Source of the DNA: Brevibacterium marinum
GTDB lineage: Bacteria; Actinomycetota; Actinomycetes; Actinomycetales; Brevibacteriaceae
DNA: 64,000 bases
Direction of reading: 5' to 3'
Assembly (NCBI RefSeq): GCF_011927955.1
Contig: NZ_JAATJN010000001.1
Location: forward strand, 2,976,001-3,040,000
Position numbers and translations under genes: made by a program. Numbering within the stretch: the stretch's first letter is position 1; each line of letters starts with the position of its first letter. Of the stretch, positions 47,601 to 56,796 are shown piece after piece. The notes below the pieces were generated by a model. The model did not search any database. It saw only the letters and a list, made by a program, of their open reading frames with translations, and was not told the DNA's origin.

Positions 47601-47718
47601 CGCTCTCGTCGACATCCTCCTGGGCCGAGTCGGCGGAGCTTGCCGACTGCTTCAGGTTGGCGAGGTCCGCGAGGATGCCCTCTGTTGCTTCGTTTCCGTC
47701 GTTCGACGTATCGTTCAT
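44656..47718 (-). CDS. rne: Ribonuclease E/G
   Basis: 1020 aa from ATG 47718, preceded by GGGAGAG. About 370 N-terminal residues are acidic and Ser-rich, ending in a poly-Asp run and an Arg-rich stretch (SRRRRRRRSRSRSS). The catalytic core (about 375-800) has an S1 domain (GNIYLGKVQNVLPSMEAAFI), the 5' sensor region and DNase-I-like acids in VIDVNTGKFTGSGGNLEETV and GGIIVVDFIDM. Where RNase E normally has the CxxC Zn-link, this protein reads ESLVSAGADLSGRGLLLPG, without cysteine. A long low-complexity tail follows. It is the central mRNA-decay endonuclease. Confidence 0.95.
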   Translation of the reverse strand: MNDTSNDGNEATEGILADLANLKQSASSADSAQEDVDESVREKLDHIAEAAESLRLPEPDEDSHDSDEDSEGPEDSPEPKRTGPKKARDAVANRGLVFEQFVREPGDGPQDPSDSDPDSEDEVESESTGSSAAPAPAFDPRNPFAPPITESAPAPRSAPSVPHDGGLVFQVPKAEMAQPVQTDDDSDDDDESDYSDAGSDSDDRSSSGGGGDRSGSGDDSEDGDSNDNGGRRRRRGGRGRRSRGREDSGHASDSDDASDSADVSSGGDSEQGSNDSGSNGRQARSGSRSDKKNQSADSNKSGDAKSGDDKSSGSQSEKSHDDDDDDDDNGSRRRRRRRSRSRSSDNDEVTSLKGSTRLEAKRQRRKEGREAGRRRPVITEAEFLARRESVDRTMLVRETGEQTQLVVVEDGITVEHYLKESRQQSSLIGNIYLGKVQNVLPSMEAAFIDIGKGRNAVLYAGEVNWDALGMDGKARRIEVALSPGDAVLVQVTKDPIGHKGARLTSQISLPGRFLVYVPGNSMTGISRKLPDVERNRLKKLLKELVGDSNGVIVRTAAEGATDTDLGRDVERLANRWESIEKKSKSTKVLAPQLLYSEPDMIVRIIRDVFNEDFSSLVIDGDGAWNTIHEYVEAVAPDLLDRVHRYSEDEDIFDHYRVEEQVQKALQRTVNLPSGGSLVIDRTEAMTVIDVNTGKFTGSGGNLEETVTRNNLEAAEEVIRQVRLRDIGGIIVVDFIDMVLESNRDLVVRRLVECLGRDRTKHQVAEVTSLGLVQMTRKRIGTGLAESLVSAGADLSGRGLLLPGSEEDGSKAHHGSRPSHNDNSHGKRDRKRRGDNRQSKSNDSDAQTDPVTNDASRSAVAAIAKATLKKDDNESKDGGKSTDSSESNSAEASSSAVSSKESHGSDSADSHGSDSAGTKDSGKAGRSRGRNSRKRTNAKSAETSEPTQDEPGQGKPAQQEEQPEAPAADLPLMIGADTATKVAAAEPAKAAPRQKPAAKTEPTPESDQQSKPSSFVIIGED

Positions 47719-48063
47719 GATCTCTCCCAGTCCGAAGACTCCGTCCACACCTCACGGATCTTCGGATCCTTGCATGGTCCCTATGGACCGAAACTTGTGG
47801 ATGGCACGTCCAGCTCGCGCTCAGCGCGTAGGCCTTCGGTGCTGCCTCTTCTTGGTGTCGACCTGCGAGGTCATACCCTCGACTCGGTGGAGGCACTTCT
47901 CTTGTTCGGTGTGAGAACAAGTATCCGTCACGCCATTATGTCACAGATCGCGGGAACTGCTTCGGACCCGACCGTCGCAATGTGCCCTCGATCACTCTGA
48001 GATCGGGCCGATTCCCAGGTGTCCCCGTTTGCCGCACGGTGTCCGGGCAGGCATTCTTGAACT
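47719..48063. promoter_or_regulatory. Divergent rne/VKOR intergenic region with a 7+7 inverted repeat
   Basis: 345 bp without a gene. CTTGTTC (47901-47907) and GAACAAG (47915-47921) form a perfect inverted repeat with a 7-bp spacer, resembling a dimeric regulator site. Most of the rest would be rne 5' leader, which in other bacteria mediates autoregulation. I see no clear structure beyond short GC hairpins. Confidence 0.4.
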
Positions 48064-48714
48064 GTGAATACCGCAGACGCGCTCCCTGACGACGACATCG
48101 GCATCGTGTTGCAGACACGCTCCTGGGTGCTGCGCCCGACGGCGATCGGGCTTTTCCTCATCGTCGCCTCGGTCGTGGGCTTCCTCGCTTCGTTCGCCCT
48201 CGCCGTCGAGAAGTACGAGAAGCTCGAGGACCCGAACGCAGTGCTCTCCTGCGATCTCAATCCCTTCTTCTCCTGCGGATCGGTCATGGAGTATCCCGAG
48301 AGTCAGCTGTTCGGCTTTCCCAATCAGCTCCTGGGCATCGGAGCATTCATCTTCCCGCTGCTCCTCGGCGTGCTGCTCATGGCCGGGGCGAAGATTCCGG
48401 GATGGATCATGATCGGGCTCAACATCGGCCTCGCCCTCGGCACCGTGCTCGTCATGTTCCTCTTCTACGTGTCGATCTATGTCATCGGCGTGGGCTGCCC
48501 CTGGTGCATGGTGGTGTGGACGATGACGATTCCGATGTTCGTCGCCGTGTCTGCCCACAATGTCCTCGCCGGCAACGTCGGTGTCAGGATCGCCCAGAAC
48601 CCGATCGCCCGCGTCCTGGCGAAGGAGAATGTCGCCCTTTCCGTCTTGTGGATGCTCATCATCACGGCCTGCATCGTCGTCCAGTTCTGGACCTTCTTCT
48701 CGACCCTGTTCTGA
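48064..48714 (+). CDS. Vitamin K epoxide reductase family protein
   Basis: 216 aa from GTG 48064, with five hydrophobic segments. VKOR cysteines are present: the loop pair in SCDLNPFFSCGSVM and the active-site CPWC in GVGCPWCMVVWTM. Actinobacterial VKOR reoxidises a DsbA-like partner using quinone to form disulfides in exported proteins. No DsbA gene is adjacent. It is convergent with ndk, with a shared terminator between. Confidence 0.93.
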   Translation: MNTADALPDDDIGIVLQTRSWVLRPTAIGLFLIVASVVGFLASFALAVEKYEKLEDPNAVLSCDLNPFFSCGSVMEYPESQLFGFPNQLLGIGAFIFPLLLGVLLMAGAKIPGWIMIGLNIGLALGTVLVMFLFYVSIYVIGVGCPWCMVVWTMTIPMFVAVSAHNVLAGNVGVRIAQNPIARVLAKENVALSVLWMLIITACIVVQFWTFFSTLF

Positions 48715-48742
48715 CCCTCACGAACGGTCAGTGAATAGGACA

Positions 48743-48803
48743 AGCGCGGGTGTCGTGTCGCAGATTCTCTCGGCAAGGAGAACCGCACCACGGCACCCGC
48801 GCT
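48743..48803. terminator. Hairpin between convergent VKOR and ndk
   Basis: AGCGCGGGTG (48743-48752) pairs with CACCCGCGCT (48794-48803), with further pairing of CGTG/CACG inside. It lies between the stops of two convergent genes, so it can serve both. Confidence 0.65.
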
Positions 48804-48815
48804 GTGAACCGGAGC

Positions 48816-49229
48816 TCAGGCGGGGAACCAGATTCCGATCTCGCGTTCGGCCGATTCGACCGAATCGGATCCGTGGACGAGGTTCTTCTGCACCTGCTCA
48901 CCCCAGTCGCGGCCGAGATCGCCGCGAATCGTGCCCGGTGCCGCCGCCGTCGGGTCGGTGGCGCCCGCGAGTGCGCGGAAGCCCGGGATCACTCCCTGAC
49001 CGGAGGCGATGATCGAGACGATCGGTCCTTCGGACATGAACTCGACGAGCGGCTGATAGAAGGGCTTGCCTTCGTGCTCGGCGTAGTGAGCGGCCAGCTC
49101 ATCCGCGGTCGCGGTCCGCAGCGACAGTGCGTCGATGGCATATCCCTTGGCTTCGATCCGAGCGAGGATCTGTCCCACAAGTCCTCGTGCCAGCCCATCG
49201 GGCTTGATGAGGATGAGAGTACGTTCCAT
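48816..49229 (-). CDS. ndk: Nucleoside diphosphate kinase
   Basis: 137 aa from ATG 49229 (MERTLILIKPDGLARGLVGQ). The phospho-accepting His is in NLVHGSDSVESAEREI. The Kpn-loop and substrate residues GTIRGDLGRD are present. It balances NTP pools. It is the last gene in an ileS-folC-DUF4233-ndk series on this strand. Confidence 0.98.
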   Translation of the reverse strand: MERTLILIKPDGLARGLVGQILARIEAKGYAIDALSLRTATADELAAHYAEHEGKPFYQPLVEFMSEGPIVSIIASGQGVIPGFRALAGATDPTAAAPGTIRGDLGRDWGEQVQKNLVHGSDSVESAEREIGIWFPA

Positions 49230-49310
49230 TCCGGTCCTTCCGTTTGTTCCATGATCGGCGGTCACAGCTTACCCGCCACTGTGTGCGCTGATGTCCATCG
49301 CCGAGGCGAC

Positions 49311-49676
49311 TCAGGCGCGTTCTGCCACTTCCCGGTCGATCCTCGCCGACCAGTACACCGTCACCGCCCACATGGCGATGAAGATCGCAGCGACGAAGAA
49401 CATCGAACCGATGATGAACCCCGATGCCAGCAGCAGAATCTGCACGAGCCAGCCGAGGACCACTCCGGGCCTCTTCTGACCGATCCGCCGTGGAAGCAGC
49501 ACCACGGACACGATCGCCAGAACCGCGATGACGGACGCGCCGAGCAGAAGCTGGGTCAGAGACAGCGAACCTGCAGACTTCACCTCGAGGCCGTAGGCGG
49601 TGAGAACGGCGAAGTAGACGATGAAGAGTTCGCAGATGAGAATCGATCCGCACAGCACGGGGAACTTCGATTTCAT
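49311..49676 (-). CDS. DUF4233 family membrane protein
   Basis: 121 aa with four predicted membrane segments (ICELFIVYFAVLTAYGLE; LLLGASVIAVLAIVSVVLLP; VLGWLVQILLLASGFIIGSM; AAIFIAMWAVTVYWSARID). DUF4233 proteins lie between folC and ndk in many actinobacteria, as here. The function is unknown. It starts 3 bp after the folC stop. Confidence 0.85.
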   Translation of the reverse strand: MKSKFPVLCGSILICELFIVYFAVLTAYGLEVKSAGSLSLTQLLLGASVIAVLAIVSVVLLPRRIGQKRPGVVLGWLVQILLLASGFIIGSMFFVAAIFIAMWAVTVYWSARIDREVAERA

Positions 49677-49679
49677 GTC

Positions 49680-51068
49680 TCAGTCCTCCTTGCCCAGCAG
49701 CAGGCGTGCCTCGGCGACGGTGAACAGGGAGCCTGTGACCACGATCCCCGGGCTCTGCGCGCCGGAGCGGTTGGTGAGGTCTATGGCCTTCATCAGGGCC
49801 GCATTGAGATCCGGAGCTTCTAGCACCGAGTCCTCATCCACCCACTCACGGACGGCCTCGGCCAGTTCATGTGTGTCCATCGCACGTGATGACAGCGCCT
49901 GGCTGATGACGAACGCGTCCGCCCTGCGGTGGAGCTCCTCGAGCACACCGTGCACGTCCTTGTCGCCGAACATGGCCAGGACCATCACGGTGTAGTCGAA
50001 GTCGAATGCCTCGGTGACGGTCTCGGCCAGCACATGGGCGGCGTCGGGGTTGTGGGCACCGTCGACGACCACGGCCGGGCCCGTGCGGACCAGCTCGGCC
50101 CGGCCCGGCGACGTCACACGCGACAGGCCGTCGGCGACCGTGTCGAGGACGAGCGGCTTGTCTTCGTCGGCCAGGAACGCCTCCGCGGCGACCAGAGCCA
50201 CGGCCGCATTGTGAGCCTGATGCAGCCCGTGCAGCGGCAGGAAGATGTCCGTATAGACGTCGCGGACGCCCTGGACGGTGATGAGCTGTCCGTCGACGGC
50301 GCGCTGCCGGTCGAGGAGCCGGAAGCCACGGTCCTCGGTCACCGCGTGGACGTCACGCGCCTCGATCTCGGCATCCAACGCCGTCTGGGCCTCTTCGGCT
50401 TGAGCGGCGATGACGGCCACCGGCTCGGGGGCCGGGGACGGATCGAGGCTCCGGTTGAGGATTCCGGCCTTCGTGGCCGCGATCTCCGTGAGCGTGTCGC
50501 CGAGGAACTTCTGATGGTCGAGCCCGATCTTCGTGAAGACGCAGACTGCGGCGTCGGCCACGTTCGTCGAATCCCATTCGCCGCCCATGCCCACTTCGGT
50601 GACCACGACATCCACGGGGGCGTCGGCGAACACCGCGAACGCCAGGATCGTCAGCGCCTCGAAGAAGGTCAGCCGTCCCCGCCCCTCGGCGACGAGCTGC
50701 GCGTCGACGATGTCGAGGTACGGTGCGATCTCATCGTGGATGCGCACGAAGGTCTCCGCCTCGACCGGTCCCCCGTCAACGGAGATGCGCTCGGTCACCG
50801 AATGCAGGTGCGGGCTGGTGAAGCGGCCCACACGCAGGTCGTGAGCAGAGACGATCGAGTCGATCATGCGCGCCGTCGAGGTCTTGCCGTTGGTCCCCGT
50901 GACGGTGATGACCGGGGCCGCGTGATGGATGTCGCCGAGGAGTTCGCAGGCGCGACGGGTCGCATCGAGCCGGACCTCGATCTGGGTCTCGCCCGCGCGG
51001 GCGAGCAGAGCCGCGTATGCGCGGGCGAGTTGGGTCTGCGAATTCTCATCGCGGTCCTCGGCGCTCAT
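49680..51068 (-). CDS. folC: Bifunctional folylpolyglutamate synthase / dihydrofolate synthase
   Basis: 462 aa. A Mur-ligase-like enzyme with ATP-binding [37 protein letters not shown], the Mg/folate loop [17 protein letters not shown], and the ligand loop [19 protein letters not shown]. It adds glutamate to folates. The start overlaps the ileS stop by 4 bases. Confidence 0.95.
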   Translation of the reverse strand: MSAEDRDENSQTQLARAYAALLARAGETQIEVRLDATRRACELLGDIHHAAPVITVTGTNGKTSTARMIDSIVSAHDLRVGRFTSPHLHSVTERISVDGGPVEAETFVRIHDEIAPYLDIVDAQLVAEGRGRLTFFEALTILAFAVFADAPVDVVVTEVGMGGEWDSTNVADAAVCVFTKIGLDHQKFLGDTLTEIAATKAGILNRSLDPSPAPEPVAVIAAQAEEAQTALDAEIEARDVHAVTEDRGFRLLDRQRAVDGQLITVQGVRDVYTDIFLPLHGLHQAHNAAVALVAAEAFLADEDKPLVLDTVADGLSRVTSPGRAELVRTGPAVVVDGAHNPDAAHVLAETVTEAFDFDYTVMVLAMFGDKDVHGVLEELHRRADAFVISQALSSRAMDTHELAEAVREWVDEDSVLEAPDLNAALMKAIDLTNRSGAQSPGIVVTGSLFTVAEARLLLGKED

Positions 51069-54000
51069 GCTGGGCTCACCGAGAGCTGGGTGCCGGTCGG
51101 CAGCTCGTCGGGGGTGAAGACCTGTGCCCCGGCGTCGATCGGTGCGAAGTCCAGCGAGGTGGCCAGGGTCTCCCCGGCGATGAGATCCCGATGCTCTCCC
51201 AATGCGGCTGCCAGCCGGTCATCCGCCTCGATGACGACGGTGATCCGGTCCGAGATGTGCAGATCCAACTGTTTGCGGATGCCCTGGATCGCCCGCACGG
51301 TGTCACGGGCGACGCCTTCGGCTTCGAGCTCGGGGGTGACACGTGTGTCGAGGGCCAGGAAGCCGTCGTCGAGTGCGGCCAGCTCCATCCCCTCGGTGCC
51401 GGATTCGGCAATGGATTCGAGGGTGTACTCGCCGTCGACGAGGTCGATCCCGCCGCTGGTGACGGTGCCGTCCTCGGCCACCGACCAGTCGCCGGTCTTC
51501 GAAGCCTTGATCACCTGCTGGACCTGTTTGCCCAGACGGGGACCCGCGACGCGGGCATTGACCACCAGGTTCTGCGCCAGGGAGAAGCCCGCGGCTTCGG
51601 CCTCGGCCACGTCGAGGACTTCGACCTCGCGGACGTTGAGCTCATCGGAGATGATGGACGTGAAGTCGCCTCCCAAGTCCGTGTCATTGGCCACCGTCAG
51701 TTTGGACAGCGGAAGGCGGACCCGCAGTCGGTTGGCCTTGCGGACCGAGGACGCCGTCGAGCAGATGTCTCGGGTCAGGTCCATCGCGGCCACAAGGTCG
51801 GCATCGGCCGGGAAGAGGTCCGCGGCCGGGTAGTCGGCCAGGTGCACCGACCGCTGACCGGTGAGTCCACGGTAGATCTCTTCGACGGTGAATGGCAGCA
51901 GCGGAGCTGCGACTCGGCAGAAGGCTTCGAGGCAGGTGGAGAAGACGTCGAAGGATTCGTGGGTCTCCTCGGCGCCGTCCCAGAAGCGGCGCCGGGAGCG
52001 GCGCACATACCAGTTGGTGAGCATGTCGAGGTAGCTGCGCACGAGTTCGCAGGCGGCCCAGATATCGAGGCCGTCCATCGCCTCGGAGAACTCGACGATC
52101 AGGTCATGGGTCTTCGCCAGCAGGTATCGGTCGAGGACCTGTGACGAGTCGTAACGCTCCTGGGCTTGGTATCCGGCCTTCTCCCCCAGGTCCCCGTCGG
52201 CGGTATTGGAATAGGTGGCGAAGAACTGCCAGGTGTTCCACAGGGGCAGAACCACTTGCCGGACGCCGTCGCGGATCCCCTGCTCGGTGACGACGAGGTT
52301 GCCCCCGCGCAGGATGGACGAGGCCATGAGGAACCAGCGCATCGCATCGGAGCCATCGCGGTCGAAGACCTCGTTGACGTCCGGATAGTTACGCAGCGAC
52401 TTCGACATCTTCTGACCGTCGGAACCGAGCACGATGCCGTGGGAGATGCAGTTGGTGAATGCGGGCCTGTCGAAGATCGCGGTGGCCAGCACGTGCAGGA
52501 GGTAGAACCAGCCGCGTGTCTGTCCCACGTATTCGACGATGAAGTCGGCCGGGAAATGGTTGTCGAACCACTCGGAGTTCTCGAACGGGTAGTGGACCTG
52601 GGCGTAGCTCATCGACCCGGAGTCGAACCAGACGTCGAAGATCTCGGGGATGCGCCGCATCATGGACCGGCCGCTCGGATCGTCGGGGTTGGGGCGGGCG
52701 AGGTCGTCGACCCAGGGGCGGTGCAGGTCGACCTCACCGTGGTCGTTGATCGGGAGGCGACCGAAGTCGGCTTCGATGTCGGCCAGGGAGCCGTAGACGT
52801 CGGTCCGGGGGTAGGCGGGGTCATCCGATGTCCACACCGGGATCGGTGATCCCCAGAACCGGTTGCGGGAGATCGACCAGTCGCGGGCATTCTCCAACCA
52901 CTTGCCGAACTGTCCGTGCTTGACGTTGTCGGGAACCCAGTTGATCTGCTCGTTGACCTCGACCATGCGGTCCTTGAATTCGGTGACTCGCACGAACCAG
53001 GAGGACACGGCCCGATAGATCAGTGGGTTCCGGCAGCGCCAGCAGTGCGGGTAGGAGTGCTCATAGGATTCGTGGCGCACCAGCAGAACCGAGCGTCCGG
53101 TCATCGGACCGGTGCCGTTGCGCAGGTCTTTGGTGATGGCCCTGTTGGCGTCGAAGACCTGCTGTCCCGCATAGTCGGGCACTGTGGTGTCGAAGCAGCC
53201 GGCGTCGTCGACGGGGCGGGTCGCGGTGATGCCGTATGAGTCGGTGAGTTCCTTGTCCTCTTCACCGAAGGCCGGTGACTGGTGGACGATGCCGGTGCCT
53301 TCGTCGGTGGTGACGAACTCGGCTTCGAGGATCGTGTGCATCCGCTCCCCGAACTCCTCCTGACGACCCTCGAAGTAGGGGAACGGGGGCTCGTACGAAC
53401 GTCCCAGGAGCTCGCTTCCGGAGAAGGTGCGCAGCACTTCGGGTTTCTCGCCGAGCTCACGCGCGTAGGCGCCGAGACGAGCCTCGGCGAGGATCAAGGT
53501 CTTGCCCTGAAGCTCCTGCGCGCCGTCCTCACCGGCGACGACGGCGACGAGGGGAATCTCCGGATTGACAGCGACCGCCTGGTTCGAAGGCACAGTCCAC
53601 GGAGTCGTGGTCCAGATGAGGACCCATTCCTCGGAGTCCCTGAGTTTGTAGCCGATGGTCACCGCCGGGTCCTGACGGGACTTGTAGACGTCCTCGTCCA
53701 TGCGCAGCTCGTGGTTCGACAGCGGCGTCTGGTCCTTCCAGCAGTACGGCAGGACCCGGTAGCCTTCGTAGACCAGTCCCTTGTCCCAGAGCTGTTTGAA
53801 CGCCCAGATGACGCTTTCCATGTATTCGACGTTGAGCGTCTTGTAGTCGTTGTCGAAGTCGACCCACCGGCCCTGCCGGGTGACGTACTCTTCCCATTCC
53901 TGCGTGTACTTGAGCACAGAGGCACGGCAGGCATCGTTGAATGCGGCCAGGCCCATGCCGCTGATCTCGGACTTGTCGGTGATGCCGAGCTGACGTTCGG

Positions 54001-54331
54001 CCTCGAGTTCTGCAGGGAGACCGTGTGTGTCCCAACCGAAGCGACGATCGACTTTCTTTCCGCGCATCGTCTGGTAGCGGGGAACGACGTCCTTGACGTA
54101 TCCGGTCAGGAGGTGACCGTAGTGGGGCAGTCCGTTGGCGAAGGGAGGGCCATCATAGAAGACGAACTCGTTCTCCCCGTCTTCGCCGGCGTCGCGCTGA
54201 TCGATCGAGGCTTGGAACGTGTCGTCGCGCTTCCAGTATTCGAGCACGGCGTCCTCGATCGCCGGGAAGTTCGGCGAGGCGCTGAGGCCGAAGGCTGAGG
54301 TCGACACCTTGGGATACAACGGTTGCGTCAT
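51065..54331 (-). CDS. ileS: Isoleucyl-tRNA synthetase
   Basis: 1088 aa. The class I signatures are [15 protein letters not shown] (HIGH) and [15 protein letters not shown] (KMSKS). An editing domain ([20 protein letters not shown]) lies between them, and the anticodon-binding domain is C-terminal. Size and motifs fit the longer, eukaryote-like IleS2 type found in actinobacteria. Expression is probably controlled by the T-box leader upstream. Coupled to folC by a 4-base overlap. Confidence 0.97.
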   Translation of the reverse strand: MTQPLYPKVSTSAFGLSASPNFPAIEDAVLEYWKRDDTFQASIDQRDAGEDGENEFVFYDGPPFANGLPHYGHLLTGYVKDVVPRYQTMRGKKVDRRFGWDTHGLPAELEAERQLGITDKSEISGMGLAAFNDACRASVLKYTQEWEEYVTRQGRWVDFDNDYKTLNVEYMESVIWAFKQLWDKGLVYEGYRVLPYCWKDQTPLSNHELRMDEDVYKSRQDPAVTIGYKLRDSEEWVLIWTTTPWTVPSNQAVAVNPEIPLVAVVAGEDGAQELQGKTLILAEARLGAYARELGEKPEVLRTFSGSELLGRSYEPPFPYFEGRQEEFGERMHTILEAEFVTTDEGTGIVHQSPAFGEEDKELTDSYGITATRPVDDAGCFDTTVPDYAGQQVFDANRAITKDLRNGTGPMTGRSVLLVRHESYEHSYPHCWRCRNPLIYRAVSSWFVRVTEFKDRMVEVNEQINWVPDNVKHGQFGKWLENARDWSISRNRFWGSPIPVWTSDDPAYPRTDVYGSLADIEADFGRLPINDHGEVDLHRPWVDDLARPNPDDPSGRSMMRRIPEIFDVWFDSGSMSYAQVHYPFENSEWFDNHFPADFIVEYVGQTRGWFYLLHVLATAIFDRPAFTNCISHGIVLGSDGQKMSKSLRNYPDVNEVFDRDGSDAMRWFLMASSILRGGNLVVTEQGIRDGVRQVVLPLWNTWQFFATYSNTADGDLGEKAGYQAQERYDSSQVLDRYLLAKTHDLIVEFSEAMDGLDIWAACELVRSYLDMLTNWYVRRSRRRFWDGAEETHESFDVFSTCLEAFCRVAAPLLPFTVEEIYRGLTGQRSVHLADYPAADLFPADADLVAAMDLTRDICSTASSVRKANRLRVRLPLSKLTVANDTDLGGDFTSIISDELNVREVEVLDVAEAEAAGFSLAQNLVVNARVAGPRLGKQVQQVIKASKTGDWSVAEDGTVTSGGIDLVDGEYTLESIAESGTEGMELAALDDGFLALDTRVTPELEAEGVARDTVRAIQGIRKQLDLHISDRITVVIEADDRLAAALGEHRDLIAGETLATSLDFAPIDAGAQVFTPDELPTGTQLSVSPA

Positions 54332-54581
54332 GAGCGTCCTTCTGAGTCACTGCGGTCACGGTCACGAGGACGACAAGACTGCCGCGGTACCACCTCGCTT
54401 ATCCGCTCCGATCGTCCGTCGGATGCCGACGGACGATCAGCGGATCGCTCATAGCCGGAGTGATGACGGGTCCAACCGTCCGGTTCTACTGGGTGCTTCA
54501 TGCCGCCGAGGCTGTCGACGGCTGATGAGGTCACCGTTCTTCCGGATGCTCCCCGGTGATGGCCGGATCGCTGCACCGTCA
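54332..54581 (-). promoter_or_regulatory. T-box riboswitch leader of ileS
   Basis: The T-box core GAGGTGGTACCGCGG is present on the minus strand (54382-54396), matching the conserved tRNA acceptor-binding element. Upstream, a perfect 13-bp hairpin with 3-nt loop (54410-54438) fits Stem III. The 5' Stem I region contains GGCCATCACCGG, with the Ile codon ATC at 54558-54560 as the likely specifier. There is no terminator poly-U, so this is probably the translational actinobacterial type. A -10-like TACGAT lies at 54582-54587. Confidence 0.88.
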
Positions 54582-54641
54582 ATCGTATACCTTGCCCGGG
54601 GGTGCCCACCACCCGAGCCGTCGCGTCGTGCCGGTGGGATC

Positions 54642-55403
54642 TCAGAGCCCCTTGTTGCGCGCGACCTTGTGCTGAGCGGCCTGTGCGATCGGCCTGATCA
54701 CCATCAGGTCCACGTTGAAGTGGTGCGGTCGGGTCAGGGTGTAGACGACGGCGTCGGCGACGTCTTCGGCGGTGAGTGGATTCTCCACGCCGGCGTAGAC
54801 CTTGTCGGCCTGCTCCTGGCTGCCTCCGACTCGTTTGAGCGTGAATTCGTCGGTGGCGACCATTCCAGGGGCGATTTCGATCACTCGCACCGGTTCACCG
54901 GCGAGCTCGAGTCGCAGGGTCGCCGCGATCGAATGTGTGCCGTGCTTGGCCGCGACGTAACCGCCGCCGCCTTCATATGCCTGGTGGCCGGCGGTTGAGG
55001 ACATGACCGCGATGTCTCCGCGTCCGGATTCGATGAGGGCGGGCAGGAACGCCTTGACGACGCGCAACACGCCGAGGACGTTGACGTCGAACATGTCGCG
55101 CCACCCCTCGACCGATGCCTCGGCGACGGTGTCGGTGCCGTAGGCGGCACCGGCATTGGCGACCAGGGAGTGCACGGGCCCGTCGGCCAGCACCTCGGCG
55201 GCGAGAGCGTCGACGGCGGCATCGTCGGTGAGGTCGGCCACGACGTAGCCGGCCCCGGTCTCATCGGAGAGGGCACGCAGCTTCTCCTCCCGCCGTGCCA
55301 CGGCAACGACGTCCCAGCCCTGCTCGCGAAGCCGTCGCACCGTGGCCGCGCCGATTCCCGAACTCGCTCCGGTGACAACTGCTCTGAGTGTTTCCATCTC
55401 CAT
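54642..55403 (-). CDS. Short-chain dehydrogenase/reductase
   Basis: 253 aa, classical SDR. NAD(P)-binding VVTGASSGIGAATVRRL, NAG in SLVANAGAAYG, catalytic Ser in AVMSSTAGHQ, and YVAAK for the Tyr and Lys. The C-terminus is similar to SDRs of the YdfG/serine-3-dehydrogenase type. The substrate is unknown. It lies between the ileS leader and the acyltransferase and appears monocistronic. Confidence 0.93.
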   Translation of the reverse strand: MEMETLRAVVTGASSGIGAATVRRLREQGWDVVAVARREEKLRALSDETGAGYVVADLTDDAAVDALAAEVLADGPVHSLVANAGAAYGTDTVAEASVEGWRDMFDVNVLGVLRVVKAFLPALIESGRGDIAVMSSTAGHQAYEGGGGYVAAKHGTHSIAATLRLELAGEPVRVIEIAPGMVATDEFTLKRVGGSQEQADKVYAGVENPLTAEDVADAVVYTLTRPHHFNVDLMVIRPIAQAAQHKVARNKGL

Positions 55404-55495
55404 GCTCCCTGGGGTCGCTGCGTTCGATCGCTGTCACGATCATCGAGGTCGGCTCTCAGTCTACGGAACACCGACGCGACAGGGCAGTCCCGCGG

Positions 55496-56656
55496 TCAGG
55501 TGCCAGTGGCTTCCGGGTCCGGAGAGCGATCCGGTTTCGGGGTTCGGGCCGATTCCGCCGACGGTGCGGGTTTCGCAGCGGGCTTCGCATGGGGATTGCG
55601 CGGTCCCCCTTCCCCGAAGACCGCACGTACGGCGGGGATCTTGACCGCCAACCATGTGACGGCGACGCAGATGATCGCGTAGACGATCGGCATGACGATC
55701 CCATGCACGAGGACGCCGGGAACGGTCGTGGGCAGGCCCATCTCGTTGCGGATCGGATAGAGCACGAGCGGATGGAGGAGGAAGACTCCGAAGGAGTACG
55801 GGTACAGCCAGTGCAGGACCCGGAATCCGGTGTTCATATGATGATGCAGCAGAAGGTAGGCCGCCAGGGAGGCAGCGACGACGCCCGGGGCAAGGTATTC
55901 GTAGGGGAAGATCCAGGGCTTGTCCCCGGGGCCGAGCCCCGCCCACACGATCGTCAGCGCGATCGAGCCCAGCAGAGCCGTCCATGCCGCAGCCACGCCG
56001 CGGGCGGAGAGCACCACGTCGCGCAGGACCCAGCCGAGGATGTAGAAGCCGGCCATGGGCAGGAACCGAGTGGCGATATTGGCCTCACCGACGTCGAAGA
56101 CGATGCTCACCCATTGGTCGAGCATGCCGATCCCCAGGAAGATGAGACCGGTCCCCCATTGCAGACGACGCGATCCGTGGACGCTGAGGAGCCTGAAGAA
56201 CGGAGTCAGAAGAGTCAGCCCGGCGAGCACATAGAGGAAATACAGCTGAACGAACGGCGAGCCGGTGAGGATGGCGAGGCCGGGGTTCCAACCGTCGTCG
56301 GAGGGGAGCAGGTAGAAGCGCCGGAAGATGACATAGACGGCGGTCCAGAATACGAGCGGAATGCCGATGCGCCACACGCGTTTGCTGAGGAACCTGCGTG
56401 GCTTGTTCCCCCGTGCCGGGTCCAACGCCAGCGCACCCGAGATCATGATGAAGACCGGAACCGACCAGCGAGCCGCGGAGTCGAATCCGTTGGCCACCCA
56501 CCAGTCGGGTCCCATTGCGGCGTAGTTCTCTTCGACGACGGTCCCCAGCGAATGGATGGCGACGACCGCCACGATCGCGATCACACGGGCCGGGTTCATC
56601 CACGCCGTCGACGTGGGCGGCAGGTTCTGTGATCCGATTCTGTCCAAGGGCGCCAT
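55496..56656 (-). CDS. Acyltransferase 3 family membrane protein
   Basis: 386 aa with about ten membrane segments and the Acyl_transf_3 pattern: Arg and His at NPARVIAIVAVVAIHSLG, then SVPVFIMISGALALDP and a late HPLVLY segment. The last about 45 residues are a Pro/Ala/Lys-rich cytoplasmic tail. Such enzymes O-acylate surface glycans or lipids, and the acceptor is unknown. It is divergent from valS with about 140 bp between. Confidence 0.88.
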   Translation of the reverse strand: MAPLDRIGSQNLPPTSTAWMNPARVIAIVAVVAIHSLGTVVEENYAAMGPDWWVANGFDSAARWSVPVFIMISGALALDPARGNKPRRFLSKRVWRIGIPLVFWTAVYVIFRRFYLLPSDDGWNPGLAILTGSPFVQLYFLYVLAGLTLLTPFFRLLSVHGSRRLQWGTGLIFLGIGMLDQWVSIVFDVGEANIATRFLPMAGFYILGWVLRDVVLSARGVAAAWTALLGSIALTIVWAGLGPGDKPWIFPYEYLAPGVVAASLAAYLLLHHHMNTGFRVLHWLYPYSFGVFLLHPLVLYPIRNEMGLPTTVPGVLVHGIVMPIVYAIICVAVTWLAVKIPAVRAVFGEGGPRNPHAKPAAKPAPSAESARTPKPDRSPDPEATGT

Positions 56657-56796
56657 GGTCCAATATTCTCATTTTCGCGCGGCGAACCGTCTCACGCTGC
56701 GTTAAGGGTGCGTCTCACATGCGGTCGGCCTCGAAGTCGTCTCACCGGCCTCGATCGGTTTGGTCGCAGGCCTCCCGGGTGAGAAAATCAACAATT

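Noticed and set aside
49929..51833. A 634-residue plus-strand open frame opposite folC and ileS
   Set aside because: Both genes on the other strand are certain; the frame is a codon-bias shadow with no recognisable domain.
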